64,000 bases of DNA from Lithospermum erythrorhizon (GCA_019722365.1 JADFUC010001428.1:1-64000), one strand, 5' to 3'; numbered from the stretch's first letter, positions 24,601-37,997 are shown. Notes: generated from the letters alone by a model not told the origin. A program made the numbers and translations.

Positions 24601-26203
24601 ACAATAGTTTAACAAAATCCAAAATGAACATTTTATTATTTAAGCCGTTTTGTGAAATATACTGTAAGTGCTAGAGTTTATGAGTTCCTAAAAAATAAAC
24701 ATTATACAAATCTAATCATCAGCACTGATCTATCTTCGGACTTTCGTCGGAGTTTAATTTCGCTTAATGTATTAGTTCTTCTTTCTTCAATTTCTTCTTC
24801 AATGTCGTGCGAAAATCGCTTCTAACATATCTGCTTGCTTTTGTTCTTTAAGTGAGTCTTGATCTTGCATCCTATGCCTGAGGTTGCTCAATCTCGAGAC
24901 ACACACATACTTCAATAGCCGAGCTTGTAAGTCTTGAACGTCTTTGAGTGTATTGTAGTTTCACCATGCTAAATGCGGATTCACTAGCTATTGTAGACAT
25001 AGGTATAGAAAATATTTATTTTTCCATCTTAGACAATACCGGAAACAAGGTTTCCTTACTCACCCACCATTTTAATATATTAAAAGGATTTTTATCATTA
25101 TATCGACTAATTCAAAGAAGCGATCAAATATCGAATAACTCCATTCGTGTCTTGTGGAGGAGTGTATTATTTTCTACCCACAATTGTAAAGCATTTCTAA
25201 GGTGATCATGTTGATTTATTTTAACCTTTATGGGGCACATTAAAACTTTGTACTATTCGAGAAGGCCCACTTGCTCATACCTTGATTGATATTTTCTATA
25301 CATATTATACAAATAAGTTTCAATTCCATCTCATATTTTCTAATATCAAAATTCTTTAATTCAGATTAAAGGTATTAAAGAATCATAAAACGCTGCCTAC
25401 TTAGAAATGAAAACCTTAATTTAAAACTAACATCCATTATTGCAACTAATCGTGACATGCATGCTGCATAATGATGAAAAATATTTTAAAAACTTCTCTT
25501 CCATATTAGGAACCATATCTCTAACATACTAATTTCTATGTTTAGTCATATGAATGGAAAGATTAACAACACATTCTAAAGAAAGATGAATGTTTGGATG
25601 ATATTGAGTTGAAAAAACTTTAGTATAATCTTTAATCGGCTCTAGGAACTTAAGCAATTCATAACAATATTTCCAATTACTATATGTGTCAGTAATATGG
25701 ACATTCACTAACCGGAGCATGATTTTCATAAATATTGTGATTTCTTCCCCTATACATATGTACGAACTAGTAGATCGTAAGTCGAGTTCCATCTAGTTTC
25801 ACAATCCAAAATTAGTTTCCTAAACTTCTTACCAATTTTTTATATTCATGTTTTCTTACCCCATTAACAACAAAATTAACAACCTTACGAATTGGTAAAA
25901 TAAACTCATCCCAAAAAACTTTTATTCCATCTTTAGCTATTAATCAAGGACGGATATAAACATTTAATCGTGGATAAAGTTCATTAAAATCTGGGCGACC
26001 ATATTTTAATTTTTTTAATTGAAATATTATTAGCCGAGGCATTATCAAATGAAATTGGCCACCATTCATACATTTGCAATCTCGGCACATACGAGTATAC
26101 CTTCAACAATTTGAATATTGTTATATTTAGCAATTGGATCTAAAATAAACAATTCTCCTTTGTAAACCCAATCTTTTATCAATCCAATGGCATGTTACAT
26201 TAC

Positions 26204-26208
26204 ATTAT
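26204..26208. repeat. Target-site duplication of Copia 1, left copy
   Basis: ATTAT, repeated at 36116-36120 next to the right LTR. Confidence 0.85.
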
Positions 26209-26550
26209 TGTTGGAAATCAATGAACATTGATCTCTTTTATTATGCCTGCTATGACAATTGTGTATCAATTCATTTACCGATTGGTTAAATGTGACATCG
26301 AACTTAGTGTTCACCTTAGTAATTGTATATTACTACCGTGTTCTCATGATAATTTATTATGTTTATTGCTAGATCTTACTCATTAATCGTTATAATAATA
26401 GTAATTGGTCAAATTATTATTATTATACAACTTACTATTATCTGAGCCTAGAAGGTCACACACATACAGTGACATTTGAATTATATTTCATGTATGAAAT
26501 AAAACGAGACTTGTAAATTGAGAAATGTATTTCTCAATAGTATATATTTG

Positions 26551-26590
<40 letters not shown>

Positions 26591-27212
26591 CAAAAAATTG
26601 GGAGTTTCAATGAAAGCAATTGAGATTGACTAATAACTTGATAAAGTATTTTAAAGTTGACCTAATGTATTTTAATTGGACTTGTTAAGCAAATTAAAAT
26701 AGAACAACCATCATTAACTCATTAATTAATTAGGATGCTTAGACGATCTAATTGAGTTAACGAGTTGAATCGATTTCTTAACGAGTTACTTAACGAGCAA
26801 ATTAAGGAGATATAATAGAGAGACAAGGGTTTTTCATGAGATGAAAAATCACAAACCCTTGCCTCCCTCCATGTAGTCGCGACTCTCCCCTCTTTTGGAA
26901 GAGATTTTTCTCTTCCAATTTTGTTCATATAACTCTAGCAAGTTCATCTCTCGGATTCAATTCCCTCCTGGTGTGTGCATTTCTAGAGAACACCTACTTG
27001 GTGTTGGACAAGCAATTGGAGAAGCTTTTCAAAGGGGCTAGGCACGTGTGGGGCTCGATTTTCAAGGGTGACTTCATTGTCTTCCGCTGCTATGTAAGTA
27101 CTCTGGTATTCATATAGTCATTATATGTTTTAGATTAATTTATATCATTTTGATGATCCGGATGTATGAATTGGTGTTTAATTACAACCATGATTCATAC
27201 TAAATTCTAATA
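26209..27212 (+). repeat. Left LTR of Copia 1
   Basis: About 1004 bp, aligning with 35152-36115 and including a long (TA)n tract at about 26552-26587. The copies differ by many substitutions and small indels, so the insertion is not recent. Confidence 0.9.
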
Positions 27213-27840
27213 GTGGCCTCAGAGCCTACTCAAAGTTGATATATTTTATCTAATTTTAATTGTGATTGTTCGTAGTTGTTAATTAATTCGATTAATTCAT
27301 GATTTGTATAGTCAATTGATGAATATATGATATGAAAAATTGACCCATATTTTTATATATGTCACATGGCTATATCATCAAGTTCTTGAATTATTTTTGA
27401 TGATTTGATATTTGTTTAATTGTTTCATGAAATGAAAGGGATTAAAAACTTGATTAATTTGCATTTTGATTTAAGATTGAATCATTTTCGATTTTACAGA
27501 GAGGTTTAGAAATTTCAGAAAATTAAGAAATTAAATCAAGATACATGAACCCTTGAGTTCAACCCATTTTTTTCCATATTTGTTTGAAATTTTTAAGTAC
27601 TCCGAAAAATTGATTGAATTTCTTGATTGTGTTTGATTTAATCAAAAAACTAAAAGTGTTTTTGATGAAATTCCAATTAGAAATGTTCAATAATGATATT
27701 GTTGATGCTCACGAATTCCGCATTTTTTTGAATTTTTTAGAGCCTCCAAATCGATTTTACAAGCATGGAATTAATCTAAACCGAAATTAATTTACCAATA
27801 TTCGCCGCCGATTTCATGGATGTTAGCCTAGATTTAACTC

Positions 27841-29220
27841 TGTAGGGGGCGAATAAGTTTAAGTTCCTATATTAACTTTTTCGAAGTTTTAATCTTAAGA
27901 ATGCGAATTAATACACAATGATAATAAGGATTAATGATAGATCTACAACCTAAGTCGAAAGATTAGTCAACAATATTAATAATCAAATTGATTAGCAATA
28001 ATAAAAAGACTACTAAAGTAGCAGCAGCGAAAGAGAAACAATACACGCGATTTAACGAAGCCAGTTCCCCTATCGCCGACCGCCGGCTTTCCAACTCGGA
28101 TTTGGCAAAGATAAATCGACTTGAAGAAATGTTTGAATACACACAAGCAACTTCTCTCTCAAGCCTATTATCAAACACCTAGCCTCCACTAAGTGACCCA
28201 AGCTACCCGCTAAGGATTTCTCGAATTTAATCGATTCTAGATTAAAGAACTCCAAGAACTCACTCCCAGGATTTCAATATACTACTCAACCTAGAATAGC
28301 AACCCTATGCTTCCCACACAAGGATTTCACTCAATACAATAAATGATTGAGAAATGGAAATATCACACAACTAGGAAACTCTCTACAAAAGATAATGACG
28401 TATTAAATGTAGGAGTTATGACTTTGCTTGGGTAATGAATTGAATGCCTGTAAAATTAGGTCAAAAGATTTGCAAAAGTTGCTCAGGTTTTGAAAAGAAG
28501 AGGCTTTAAATAGTGCACAAAAAATTGCTACGAAAAGTTAGCTCAAGAGTCGTGACCTCATCGGCATCGTGGGTCTCACGAGCCCACGACGGATCAAAGG
28601 CAACCCGGGCCAAAAGCCCGCTCAGAGAAGTCCTATCGGCAGGTCAGGGTCTCGATCATCGACCAGAACCCTTCCTCGATGGGGTCTCGGCGGTCAAATA
28701 TCTTTTCTAAACTAAAGATCGCTTTCACGCCACTCTCGAAACGAAATGACACACGCCATTTGTATTTAGACTTAAATCCGCGAATCGCCTATACTGATTA
28801 GAAATTACGGACCGATTTTAAACACAATTAGATTAAATCGCAAAAGTCATTGCTCAAGCATATTTAAAACCCACAACATACTGTGAGCGTAGAGTTTCCC
28901 TTTACAAACGCCTATAGACAATAAAGAACACGAGCCTCGAAGGCTTTGCGCTTGGATAGACTCATCCATGAGCCCGAACATCCCGATCAACATTTTAAAG
29001 ATTTGAACATATTAAGAATTCAACTCGAAAGCATGTCTACTTTTGAAAACGGGATTAGTTCGATTAAAACAATTTGTTATCTTCAAAATAGGTTTGAATG
29101 GAATATTATTCAATGGGGCCGAGACTGGGTGGGGAGCCAGCCCGGCCCGGAACGGGCTGTCCAGCCTACCCAAGGAAACTCACAGACGCACTCCGCACCA
29201 CCAGTGCGTGTTTGACTCAT
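27841..29220. mobile_element. Probable insertion in the Copia 1 leader
   Basis: The distance from the left LTR to gag (3.3 kb) is far longer than a normal Copia leader. The stretch starts TGTAGGGGGCGAATAAG, like an LTR start, and contains GC-rich 'gggtctcacgagccc' and 'gatggggtctcggcgg' words similar to the LTRs at 47040 and 49580. No target duplication was found and the right border is uncertain. Confidence 0.35.
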
Positions 29221-30526
29221 GCCTTCTTTGAAGTTCGTGGTTCTTATTTTAGAAAACCCTAAATTTAATTTCTCGAAATTCCTTTGATTTTTAAAATACC
29301 GTAATTATTTATTGCCTTTTAAGTTTTAAATCATAAATTTTGACATTAAGATAGTTTGCTATATATCTTGAATGACATTAAATTTGATTTATATTCCCCT
29401 TTCATAATTATTTTCATTAATTGATAATTATTGAAAATATCATTTCATGGTAACTTTTCAAATTTTGAATTTTGGAGTTAATTACTTGAAAGTAATTATT
29501 CCATGATTTTAGTGATTGGTAATTATTATAATAATTATCATTAATCATGTGTGAATATATTTAAATTAAATATTTACATTAATTGATAATTAATTGTAAA
29601 ATAGTGGTAATTAATTAGTCAATTATGAACACATTTAATTTCATTTCATCTAGTATATATGACATTAAGTGCTTTTATTTGTTTTAATGTTATTTTCCTA
29701 TATATATATGAGCATGGAATGAAATGGAGGTGTATATACACCCACTATTTCATTTTCTGGCTCAAGGTGATTATATTGTCAGAATGACCACTGAGTCATC
29801 TTATTTATTTTTTCTTGTTTCTCCCACAAGTCAGCATGTCGCCTAAGTTGATTAGTGTAGTTGAATTCCTAATTCAAGACTAAGTTTGTGGAAATCTAAG
29901 CCAAAAGACAAGAAATTTTAATAGGGCTTAATGTTAGTTTTCTAATTTTGAAAATGTAATAGGGCCTGTGGTCATATCGTATACCTCTTTGAATGCATTG
30001 TTTTCTACGTTGCATATACGCTAATATGTTACGCTGTATGGTAAAATAAAACAGCATAATAATCTCACAATTTAATTTGAAGAAAGATCGTCAATTTTAA
30101 AGTTGTGAACTGGGCTAGAATATCCGCACACTGATGACAGATGTTACAGCTTTTGTAATTTGATGTGACAAATTGAATACATGCTGTTTACTACTAACGT
30201 TGTAGGCTTTCATTTATCACTCCAAATAACTATTTGGTTTAATTGCATGAACCGGTATTTTCGGAGATACAAAAAGTCGTAGCATCTTGAATATTATGTT
30301 GACACAAAGAGTTATGTAGTTTGTATACTGCAGATAACCTACTACTACATCGATTCAAAATGTCTGTAGTGTCACGCCATTTGAATTTGAGTATAATAGA
30401 TCTCATACTAATATATTTCTCGTGAGATTCAAGTATTAGTGTTTATTTTACAATTTATTTGTAAGTGTTTAGCATGATAGTTTAATCCATTCTCAAGTTT
30501 CATTTACTTATTCTTGTAGAATCAGA

Positions 30527-33500
30527 ATGGCTACTACTACTACTATTCATCCTAACAACTGCCTCAAAGACTTGAAATGGGCAAATTAAATAACTCCTAA
30601 TTTTGACGGAAGTGGTCTCAAACTTCGAGGATCATTTCAAGCAAGGAGAGAATCGAATACGTGCCGAACAACAAGGTTCCTCCAAAGCCTAATGAGAGTG
30701 CTCTCCTATCGAAATCGATCTTACAAAAAGCACAAGTCTGATGTTGTGGATGTCCAAGTCCAATGTCCACGCCACGTGGAACTCGCTCTGGGCTCAAGAG
30801 GAAAGTGGCAAAGATATGATATATACCGGCAATTTAAGGAGTCATTCCAAAAGGAAGCTAGAAAAGAGAGATATGACACTGCCCGTGCTCTCGTGACAAC
30901 AAGTCGGGAACGGATGCATCGCAAGCCCACATATCATTAAACATAGGCTTGGCCGACCAACTCAATGTTCTGGGCACCAAAGTGGTTCTAAAGAACTGCC
31001 GCGGATCTCATTTTAAAGTCTTTTTCGCACAAATTCTCTCATTTGTCATGAACTTCACATAAGCTTGAGTTATTCTAACGAATCGCATAAATGATCAATG
31101 GACATCAGACGGATCCGGTAAACTAGCACTTCTAATGTTTTCGTGGTCCAAAACAAGAAGTTAAATTCAAGAAAAGTTTACCCAAGAACACCAAGTGGTT
31201 CGAGTAATCCTACAAAGCTGTAAAAATTGGATGGATGGGGAGCACTAGGAAGGATGACAAGTGTCATTATTGTGGGAACCTAGGTCACTGGAAGTCGACC
31301 AGCAGTTCGCCGTGAAGATAGGGAAATATCATCTCACGACCACCTCAGCCTCTACTGTGTATAGATAAGTCAAGCTCAGACAACTCTCGATTCTACTGTG
31401 GGTGCTAGACACCTGCCAGGGTTCTCATATTTACCGTAACATGCAGAACTCAAGTCAAGTAGGAGACTTGAAAATGGGGAAATGGATCTACGGTAGGAAC
31501 GGCACGAAAGCCGCCTCTCAAATAGTGAGATCCATTAGTTTAAATTTGTCCATGGGCTCATTTTGAACTTATTTCCGGTTTATCGTGTACCGCAATTAGC
31601 AGAATATCATTTCGCTTCTGCTTTTGGAACAATGATGCCTTTTCATTATAATATCCAATAAATTTAGGATCACCATGAAACGGGCATGGTAACGCCTCTT
31701 CAAAATGGTCTATTTATTTTGTATTATGATTTTCATTTCAGTCATATAACATAAAACTTAAAACTAATGTTTCCAATGACTTAAACCTTAACATACCTAT
31801 GGCATTGCGTATTAGGTCATATTAACGGTAGAACTCAACTGCAAACTCCACTCCTGGGAATTTGGGTTTGATGAATCATATGAGCACTGTGAATCTTGCC
31901 TAGTGAAAAACACAACCACCTTTCACCGATACAACGAAAGCGGGCAAGCCGACCATTTGGGATCATACACACCGAAATATGTGGGCCAAAGGAACACATC
32001 TTCAAGAGGAGGTTATAACTACTTCATTATATTTAATCGTTGATTCCAATAAATATGAGCCATGATTCGATGGCACACAAACACAGTCCTTTCAGAATCT
32101 AGTTCCAAATGAGTACAAAACCAATTTAAATAAGATAACAAAGATTCTGTCCGATAGAGGTGGAGAATATTTGAGTCATGAGTTCAATACTATCTTAGAG
32201 TATGGTATTGTTTCACACCACCTGTTATGAACGCCGGTGAGCATAACGGCGTTGTATGAAAGGAGAAATCAACCCTTCTTAATATGTTCTACATGAACCC
32301 ATTGATGACTGTTAATTTCGATATGCACTTCTAAGCTGCAGACACTTTACCTTAAACGATGTCCAACAGCCAAGCAAGAAAACTCCCCATGAACTCTGGG
32401 TTCAAGATTCCTGCTAGGTTTTCTTAGGATTTGGGACCTGTGAAGCTTATTCTAAGAGATTAACAAAGGATAAACTTGTGCCCAAATATGACAAATGCTA
32501 TTTCAGGATATCCAAAGAAACGCTATTACTAGTTCTAAATCAAGATGAGAATAAAATCTTCATTGCTAGAATGAGCATTCCTTGAAAGTGAATATCTATC
32601 TGTAAGGACTAGGAAGTAATTTATGTTCAAATTTTGATGAAATCAAGTTGATATAGTCAATATGGAAGCATCTAATGCGTAAGATTCGACGAATTCATAA
32701 GAATTGGTACCATCTTACATAGAAGATCCAAATTTTGATCCATAGGAAGGGAAGAACCAACCCTGTGAGATCCGACGGAGATCGCCACGAACCGTAGCCG
32801 CCATTATGGTGAAGCTTTCATCATTGAAAGGACGCAGCACACTTCTTACAAAGAAGCTGTATGAATAGCAAGGGATACGGCAATGGCAACAGCCATGCAC
32901 CGAGATGGATTCTATAAATTCAAATAAGGTTCGTCCTTGTTGATTTACCAACGGGGTTCGCCTTATCAATGTAAATGGGCATTAAACATGATAAAGACCT
33001 TAGAAACGCCGATGTTTTCAAAGCTAGACTTGTAGCGAAAGGTTTCAATCAAGTTCACAGCGTGACTATGACGAACTTACTCGCCAGTGGCTATGCTTAA
33101 GTCCATCCGGATAATCTTAGCCATTGCTACATTTCATGACTATGAAATATGGCCAATGGATGTAAAGACTACTTTCCTGAATGGAAATATAGAAGATGAT
33201 GTGTATATGGTACAACCTCCAGGCTTTACAAGTCCTAAAGGACCTAAGAAGGTATGCAAGTTGCAAAGGTCCATTTATGGTCTTAAGCAGGCATCCCGTT
33301 ATTAACTCTGGCTATTTAACCAACCAAAGATTTTGGTTTCATCAAGAACGAAGAATCTTGTGTATACAAGAAGCGCGGGTGTTATGTATTATTCATAGTC
33401 CTCAAGGCCGATGACATACTTATCATTGGAAACAATGTAGAGTTAATGAACTCTGGAAGCAAAGATTGGTTGTGTAAATGTTTCTCAACGGCGACTTAGG

Positions 33501-34330
33501 CGAAGACAATATATACTTGAATAAAAGATTCACCGGTGACGAGCCGTGAGGGTTGATTGACCTGGTCGATACTTATGTGAATAAGGCACCGCAGTTCAAA
33601 TACCGCGATTCTGCAAGAAGGGTAATCTCCTACGAGACATGGAGTTCAACTTAGTATACACAAGATCCCAATTACTATGCCGAAATGAACAAAATGAAGG
33701 ATACCTTACGCTCGGCTATAGGATCCATCGCAGATGCCATGTTATCCACTAGACCTCGTGTGTCTTATGAACTGAGTATAACCAAGATACCAAGTTAATC
33801 CAGTGAAAGCCACTCGATTATGCTGAAGTATCTTGAAAACATCCGGCAGTTAACCAAAGACGCTTTCTTTGCATATGCGGAGATGACGAAGTAGTTACTG
33901 GTACACTGATGCTGCTAAACTCGACATAGATGGTTATCGCTCTGGCCTGGGTATGTATTTTGTCTCAACGGTGGAGCAAGATTCGAGGAGTTCCAAATGC
34001 AGTACCGCTTCCGATTCTACCACGTAATTTGAGTACATCACGGGGCCCTCAAGCCGCCAAAGAAGCTTGTTGGATTAAGAAATTATGGACCGAGCTAGGC
34101 ATAATACCTAGCAATGAGTGGACAAGTGGAGTTGCTTTGTCAATACTGGGGTGATAGCTCGTTAAGGAACCCCAGCACATCACAAATCCAAGCATGTAAT
34201 TCTAAAGTATCACCCAATTAGAGATACGCTAGTAGGATATCAAAGTATGTAAAGAGCAACAGAGGCCAACTGGGCCGAATTTCTACCAAAACCACTAAGT
34301 CGCAAAGCATGATGAGTATGCATGAATATA
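30527..34330 (+). pseudogene. Copia gag-pol, broken (Copia 1)
   Basis: gag starts at ATG 30527 (MATTTTIHPNNCLKDLKW), followed by a decayed capsid region (EARKERYDTARAL) and a zinc knuckle KCHYCGNLGHWK near 31256 that lacks its last cysteine. Around 33087-33305 the reverse transcriptase segment IRIILAIATFHDYEIWPMDV, then TTFLNGNIEDDVYMVQPPGF and VCKLQRSIYGLKQASR, is well preserved. FGFIKNEESCVYKK follows in another frame (about 33330). RNase H/C-terminal pieces (AAKEACWIKKLWTELGIIPS) lie near 34050. Stops and frameshifts are throughout. It would encode retrotransposon replication proteins; none is functional here. Confidence 0.88.
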
Positions 34331-34349
34331 GGTCTTAGACAGACAATAG

Positions 34350-35151
34350 TGGTGTTGGGGGTTAAGTGAGAGTCAAGATGTGATTATTATGTTATGTGAA
34401 CAAATATTTGAATATCAAGGTTTCTCATATTCTAATATATTTATTTGTTATGTCTATTTTAATTCTACATATAATATACATGTATTGTATCCTCAATGAG
34501 TGAAAAGTTAAATTTAGGTTAGTGTATGTTTTCTGCAGAGACAACATGAATTGTTAATTGCACCTCTTCAAGCCTAGAAACATGTGAGCCAAATACCTCG
34601 TCGACAGTCGATAGCTATACAAGATCATATGACTAACATGGTGATTGATTAGCTATGTAGTTTGATCACAAGAGTAATTAGCCCGCAGGACTAGATCAAT
34701 ACCATGGGCTACCGGCCCCAGAACTGGGAGTTGGTTTGATCGAACGAATTCTATAGAAGATATGTATATCCAGGTCCTATGATATTTGTTTAGAATTTTA
34801 GGTTCGATAATTTTAGACCTACTGGTGATATAACTATATGTGTTAAGTATGAGCTCAGAGCTTGACTATGACTAAACACCGCTTTAAGCAGATTATAACG
34901 GCATATGTTGGGTCAGAACAGTATAACCATAGATGTCGATATATCGAGGATTTATTCGCCCTGATATACAAGGAAAGATCTCAGCCTCTCACACACTTGG
35001 TAATCGATTGATTTATGGGATGCCATAAAAGCATATTCACCATACTGAAAGTAAAGAAACTTGTGGATGACACACTCTTATGGTTAGCCTCAAGGACAAA
35101 GACAAGGCGGTTAAAGAAATTAGTGTAATCGTCTAAAAAGGCAAATGGGAG
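34350..35151. other. 3' non-coding region of Copia 1
   Basis: No domain recognised between the end of pol and the right LTR. It ends in the purine-rich tract just before 35152. Confidence 0.5.
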
Positions 35152-36115
35152 TATTTGAAATCAATGAACACATTCCCTTTATTATGCCTCAAGGTAACAA
35201 TTGTGTATCAATTCATTTACCGATTGGTTAAATGTGATTACTGAACTTAGTGTTCACCTTAGTAATCAGAGCATTAGTTCGGTTCTCATGATAATTTAAG
35301 GGGTTATGAAATGATTGCTAGATCTTACTCATATTAATCAAGATAATAGTAGTAATAGTCAAATTATTATTATTATACAACTTACTATTATATTTCATGT
35401 ATGAAATAAAACGAGACTTGTAAATTGAGAAATGTATTTCTCAATAGTATATATTTGGAAATATATATATATATATATATATATATGAACAAACAAATTG
35501 AGCTCAATGAGCAATCGAGATTGACTAATAACTTGATAAAGTTATTTTAAAGTGACCCGTTGGTATTTTAATTGACTTGTTAAGTTAAATTAAAATAGAA
35601 CAACTCACTATTAACTCATTAACTAATTAGATGCTTAGACGATCTAATTGAGTTAACGAGTTGAATCGATTTCTTAACGAGTTGTTTAACCGGGTTAGAC
35701 TATGGGGAGTATTATAAATAGAGAGAGACAAGGGTTTTTCATGAGATGAAAAAAAATCACAAACCCTTGCCTCCCTCCATAGAGCCGTGACCTCCCCCCT
35801 TTTTGGAAGAGATTTTTCTCTTCCAATTTTGTTCATACAACTCTAGCAAGTTCATCTCTCGGATTCAATTCCCTCCTGGTGTGTGCATTTCTAGAGAACA
35901 CCTACTTGGTGTTGGACAAGCAATTGGAGAAGCTTTTCAAAGGTTAGGCACGTTGCCTTTCGATTTTCAAGGGCGATTTCATTGCTTTCCACAAGTATAA
36001 GTACTGGGTATTCATATAGTCATTATATGTTTTAGATTAATTTATATCATTTTGATGATCCGGGATGTATGAATTGGTGTTTAATTACAACCATGATTCA
36101 TACTAGATTCTAACA
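35152..36115 (+). repeat. Right LTR of Copia 1
   Basis: About 964 bp, homologous to 26209-27212, with a shorter (AT)n tract at about 35460-35486. Ends TCTAACA, followed by the ATTAT duplication. Confidence 0.9.
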
Positions 36116-36949
36116 ATTATATCAAAATCTAAAAAGACACCAATATCACTAAACACATTTTATAAGTGCAAAGTCGAAAGGGGTCAGACTTGTAGCAGCC
36201 TTCATTTTTAAAAATATTTTAAAAGCATAAGTTCGCAAAGTAGTACAGGGGATACGGTTAGCTTGCGGATTAACGATTTTTTGAATTAATTAGTGAAATG
36301 TCATCCATCACAATGATTAAAAGGCAAAGAACTGCCTTTGCCGATTACAAATTTCATAGTTTCCATCCTATAAGCCAAAATAGTTTTAAAAAAAAAGTTA
36401 CCGCCGGTTTGGGCATTAATCGTTCCTTGTGTACCACCCCCCAACCACCATCCTTAGTGATCTTATGACTTAATAAGTGTCTAACAAGATTACCGGTTCC
36501 TCCTTTACCCCCACCCGCTTCCATGATGTGTTCTCCTTACAATCTCTACAAGTTGTTTTTTGATTTTCACGGTCGGCCACAAAATGTTGCCAAATCCATG
36601 ACGTTTTTTTCCTTTCACTAGTATTATCCGTAGCACTAGATTGAGAGTTAATTACGGGTAATTCATCCATTTGATTATCATCCTCTAGATTAACAAAATC
36701 ATTAGACATACTAGCACTACCAATATCACTTTGAACATTTTTACCAAGATTACGTTTTGATGCCATTAATTTAGGTAAAACAAATAAACCCCATTTACTC
36801 TGAGTATGAATCGTTAGACTTCATGAGTATTGTAATTGCTTAGAAAGTGATCAAGAGTATCAGAATCGCTAGAAATGATCAGGAGTCAGGATAAATGAAG
36901 AACGTTGCCCCCCTTTTGTAGAGCTTCATGGTATAACTCTCATTTTTCT

Positions 36950-37230
36950 CATAGGGAATAAACGGGTACCGCTGATCAAACGGCACACGATAGCAAAAGC
37001 AGTCAGTTAAAGAACCGTTGGGACTAAACGTGGTAACGTTTGATCAAACGGTACCAATGTTAATTCTTAAAAGTAGCCGTTACTTATTTGTAGCCGTTGG
37101 AAAAAATTCGCTTGGGGATCTAGCGCAGGTCATGATCAAACGTACCACGCTTAGTACAAAATGCCATTAGATAGCCGCTGGCACTAAACGCGGTACCGCT
37201 TAATTTAACGTGTACCGCTTTGTCGCATAA
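36950..37230. repeat. 5' subterminal repeat block of hAT B
   Basis: Contains 'aaacgtggtaacgtttgat', 'gatcaaacggtacc', 'gatcaaacgtaccacgctt' and 'aacgcggtaccgctta', in both orientations. Confidence 0.7.
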
Positions 37231-37989
37231 GTTGATTATAAAGCATTTTCTGTTCTATAATCACAACTATTAACTTAATCAATTTAGAATTATTTATTAA
37301 CATATTGTCTACTCACTATGCCTCCAAGAGAAGGAATTCCAAAAGTGGAGTGCCGTAAGAGGTTTTTTCAAGATTATCAGAGATCCATCCGCCGAAAGGC
37401 TCAAAGTACCTCCCGCCTTTGTTCGAATAAATAACTTTTGTACTGTGAATGTAAGCTAGCTTCATGATGTCAAAATTGAAAAATGGAAGGTTCGAGGATG
37501 GTGACGAACATACCGATGGTCAGGCGTGAATCTTTGTGAACGCCACAACATGTGAGCGGTGACTTTTTAACTTTTAGGTTTCACCACTAACTGACCAACG
37601 TAATCATTGCATCGCTGCTGTCCTGCTTGTATGGTATTAATTGTTGCGAGAAAAGGCCTATTGTATCTTAAACTACCTATTTGAACTATTAATAAATCGT
37701 TATTTCATTAGAAATTTTATTAGTTCAATTCGTCATCAATTTTCATTTTCATTGTCTTAAACGGTATAACGTTAAAATTAAATGTTGGGACGTTTAGTAC
37801 AAGGGAAAACAAATTGTTACAAACAGTGTCACGTCGGCCCCGATACATGGGCCTCGAACTGAATAGGAGCCCAGTACTCCCTTAACAGGCCGGCCCGGCT
37901 CAAGGCGGCCTTGGCCCATCGAACATGCGATACGCATCGCCCGGTTCATCCACAAGGCCGGGCCGGCTCAGACAAGTTAGATGTGCCCA

Positions 37990-37997
37990 GTTCACCT
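37990..37997. repeat. Target-site duplication of hAT B, right copy
   Basis: GTTCACCT, identical to 22126-22133. Confidence 0.9.

Larger units (their letters stand above)
26209..36115 (+). mobile_element. Ty1/Copia LTR retrotransposon 1, nested in hAT B (9.9 kb, degenerate)
   Basis: LTRs of about 1 kb begin TGTTGGAAATC and end TCTAACA (right copy), with the 5-bp duplication ATTAT outside. Just inside the left LTR, 'tggcctcagagcc' is a mutated form of the usual Copia primer-binding site TGGTATCAGAGC. Just before the right LTR, 'caaatgggag' is a purine-rich tract. The internal order gag, integrase region, reverse transcriptase, RNase H on the plus strand is that of Copia elements. Confidence 0.93.
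24720..36766 (-). pseudogene. hAT transposase, broken and split by Copia (element B)
   Basis: The first part (36766-36121) starts MASKRNLGKNVQSDIGSASM, then MDELPVINS and a BED-type zinc finger start (SWIWQHFVADRENQKTTCRD, with C-x2-C visible). The second part (26203-24720) holds frames such as YELLKFLEPIKDYTKVFSTQ and the acidic C-terminus DIEEEIEERRTNTLSEIKL, which aligns with the A copy's tail (DIEEDIEERENNNTLDHEV). The coding region between these parts is occupied by the Copia element. There are several stops and frameshifts besides. Confidence 0.82.
22134..37989 (-). mobile_element. hAT transposon B (about 5.95 kb native) carrying a nested Copia element
   Basis: The left end is TAAACCTGTCTAACGACC. 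The right end, read inward on the minus strand, is TGGGCACATCTAACTTGTC. The flanks are perfect 8-bp repeats GTTCACCT. GC-rich GGCCCGGCC-type stretches lie inside both ends, as in hAT A. On the minus strand the order is: 5' repeat block, hAT transposase (split by Copia at 36116/26208), internal repeat block, second ORF, 3' repeat block. Removing the 9907-bp Copia element and one 5-bp duplication leaves about 5.94 kb, almost the size of element A. Confidence 0.92.
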
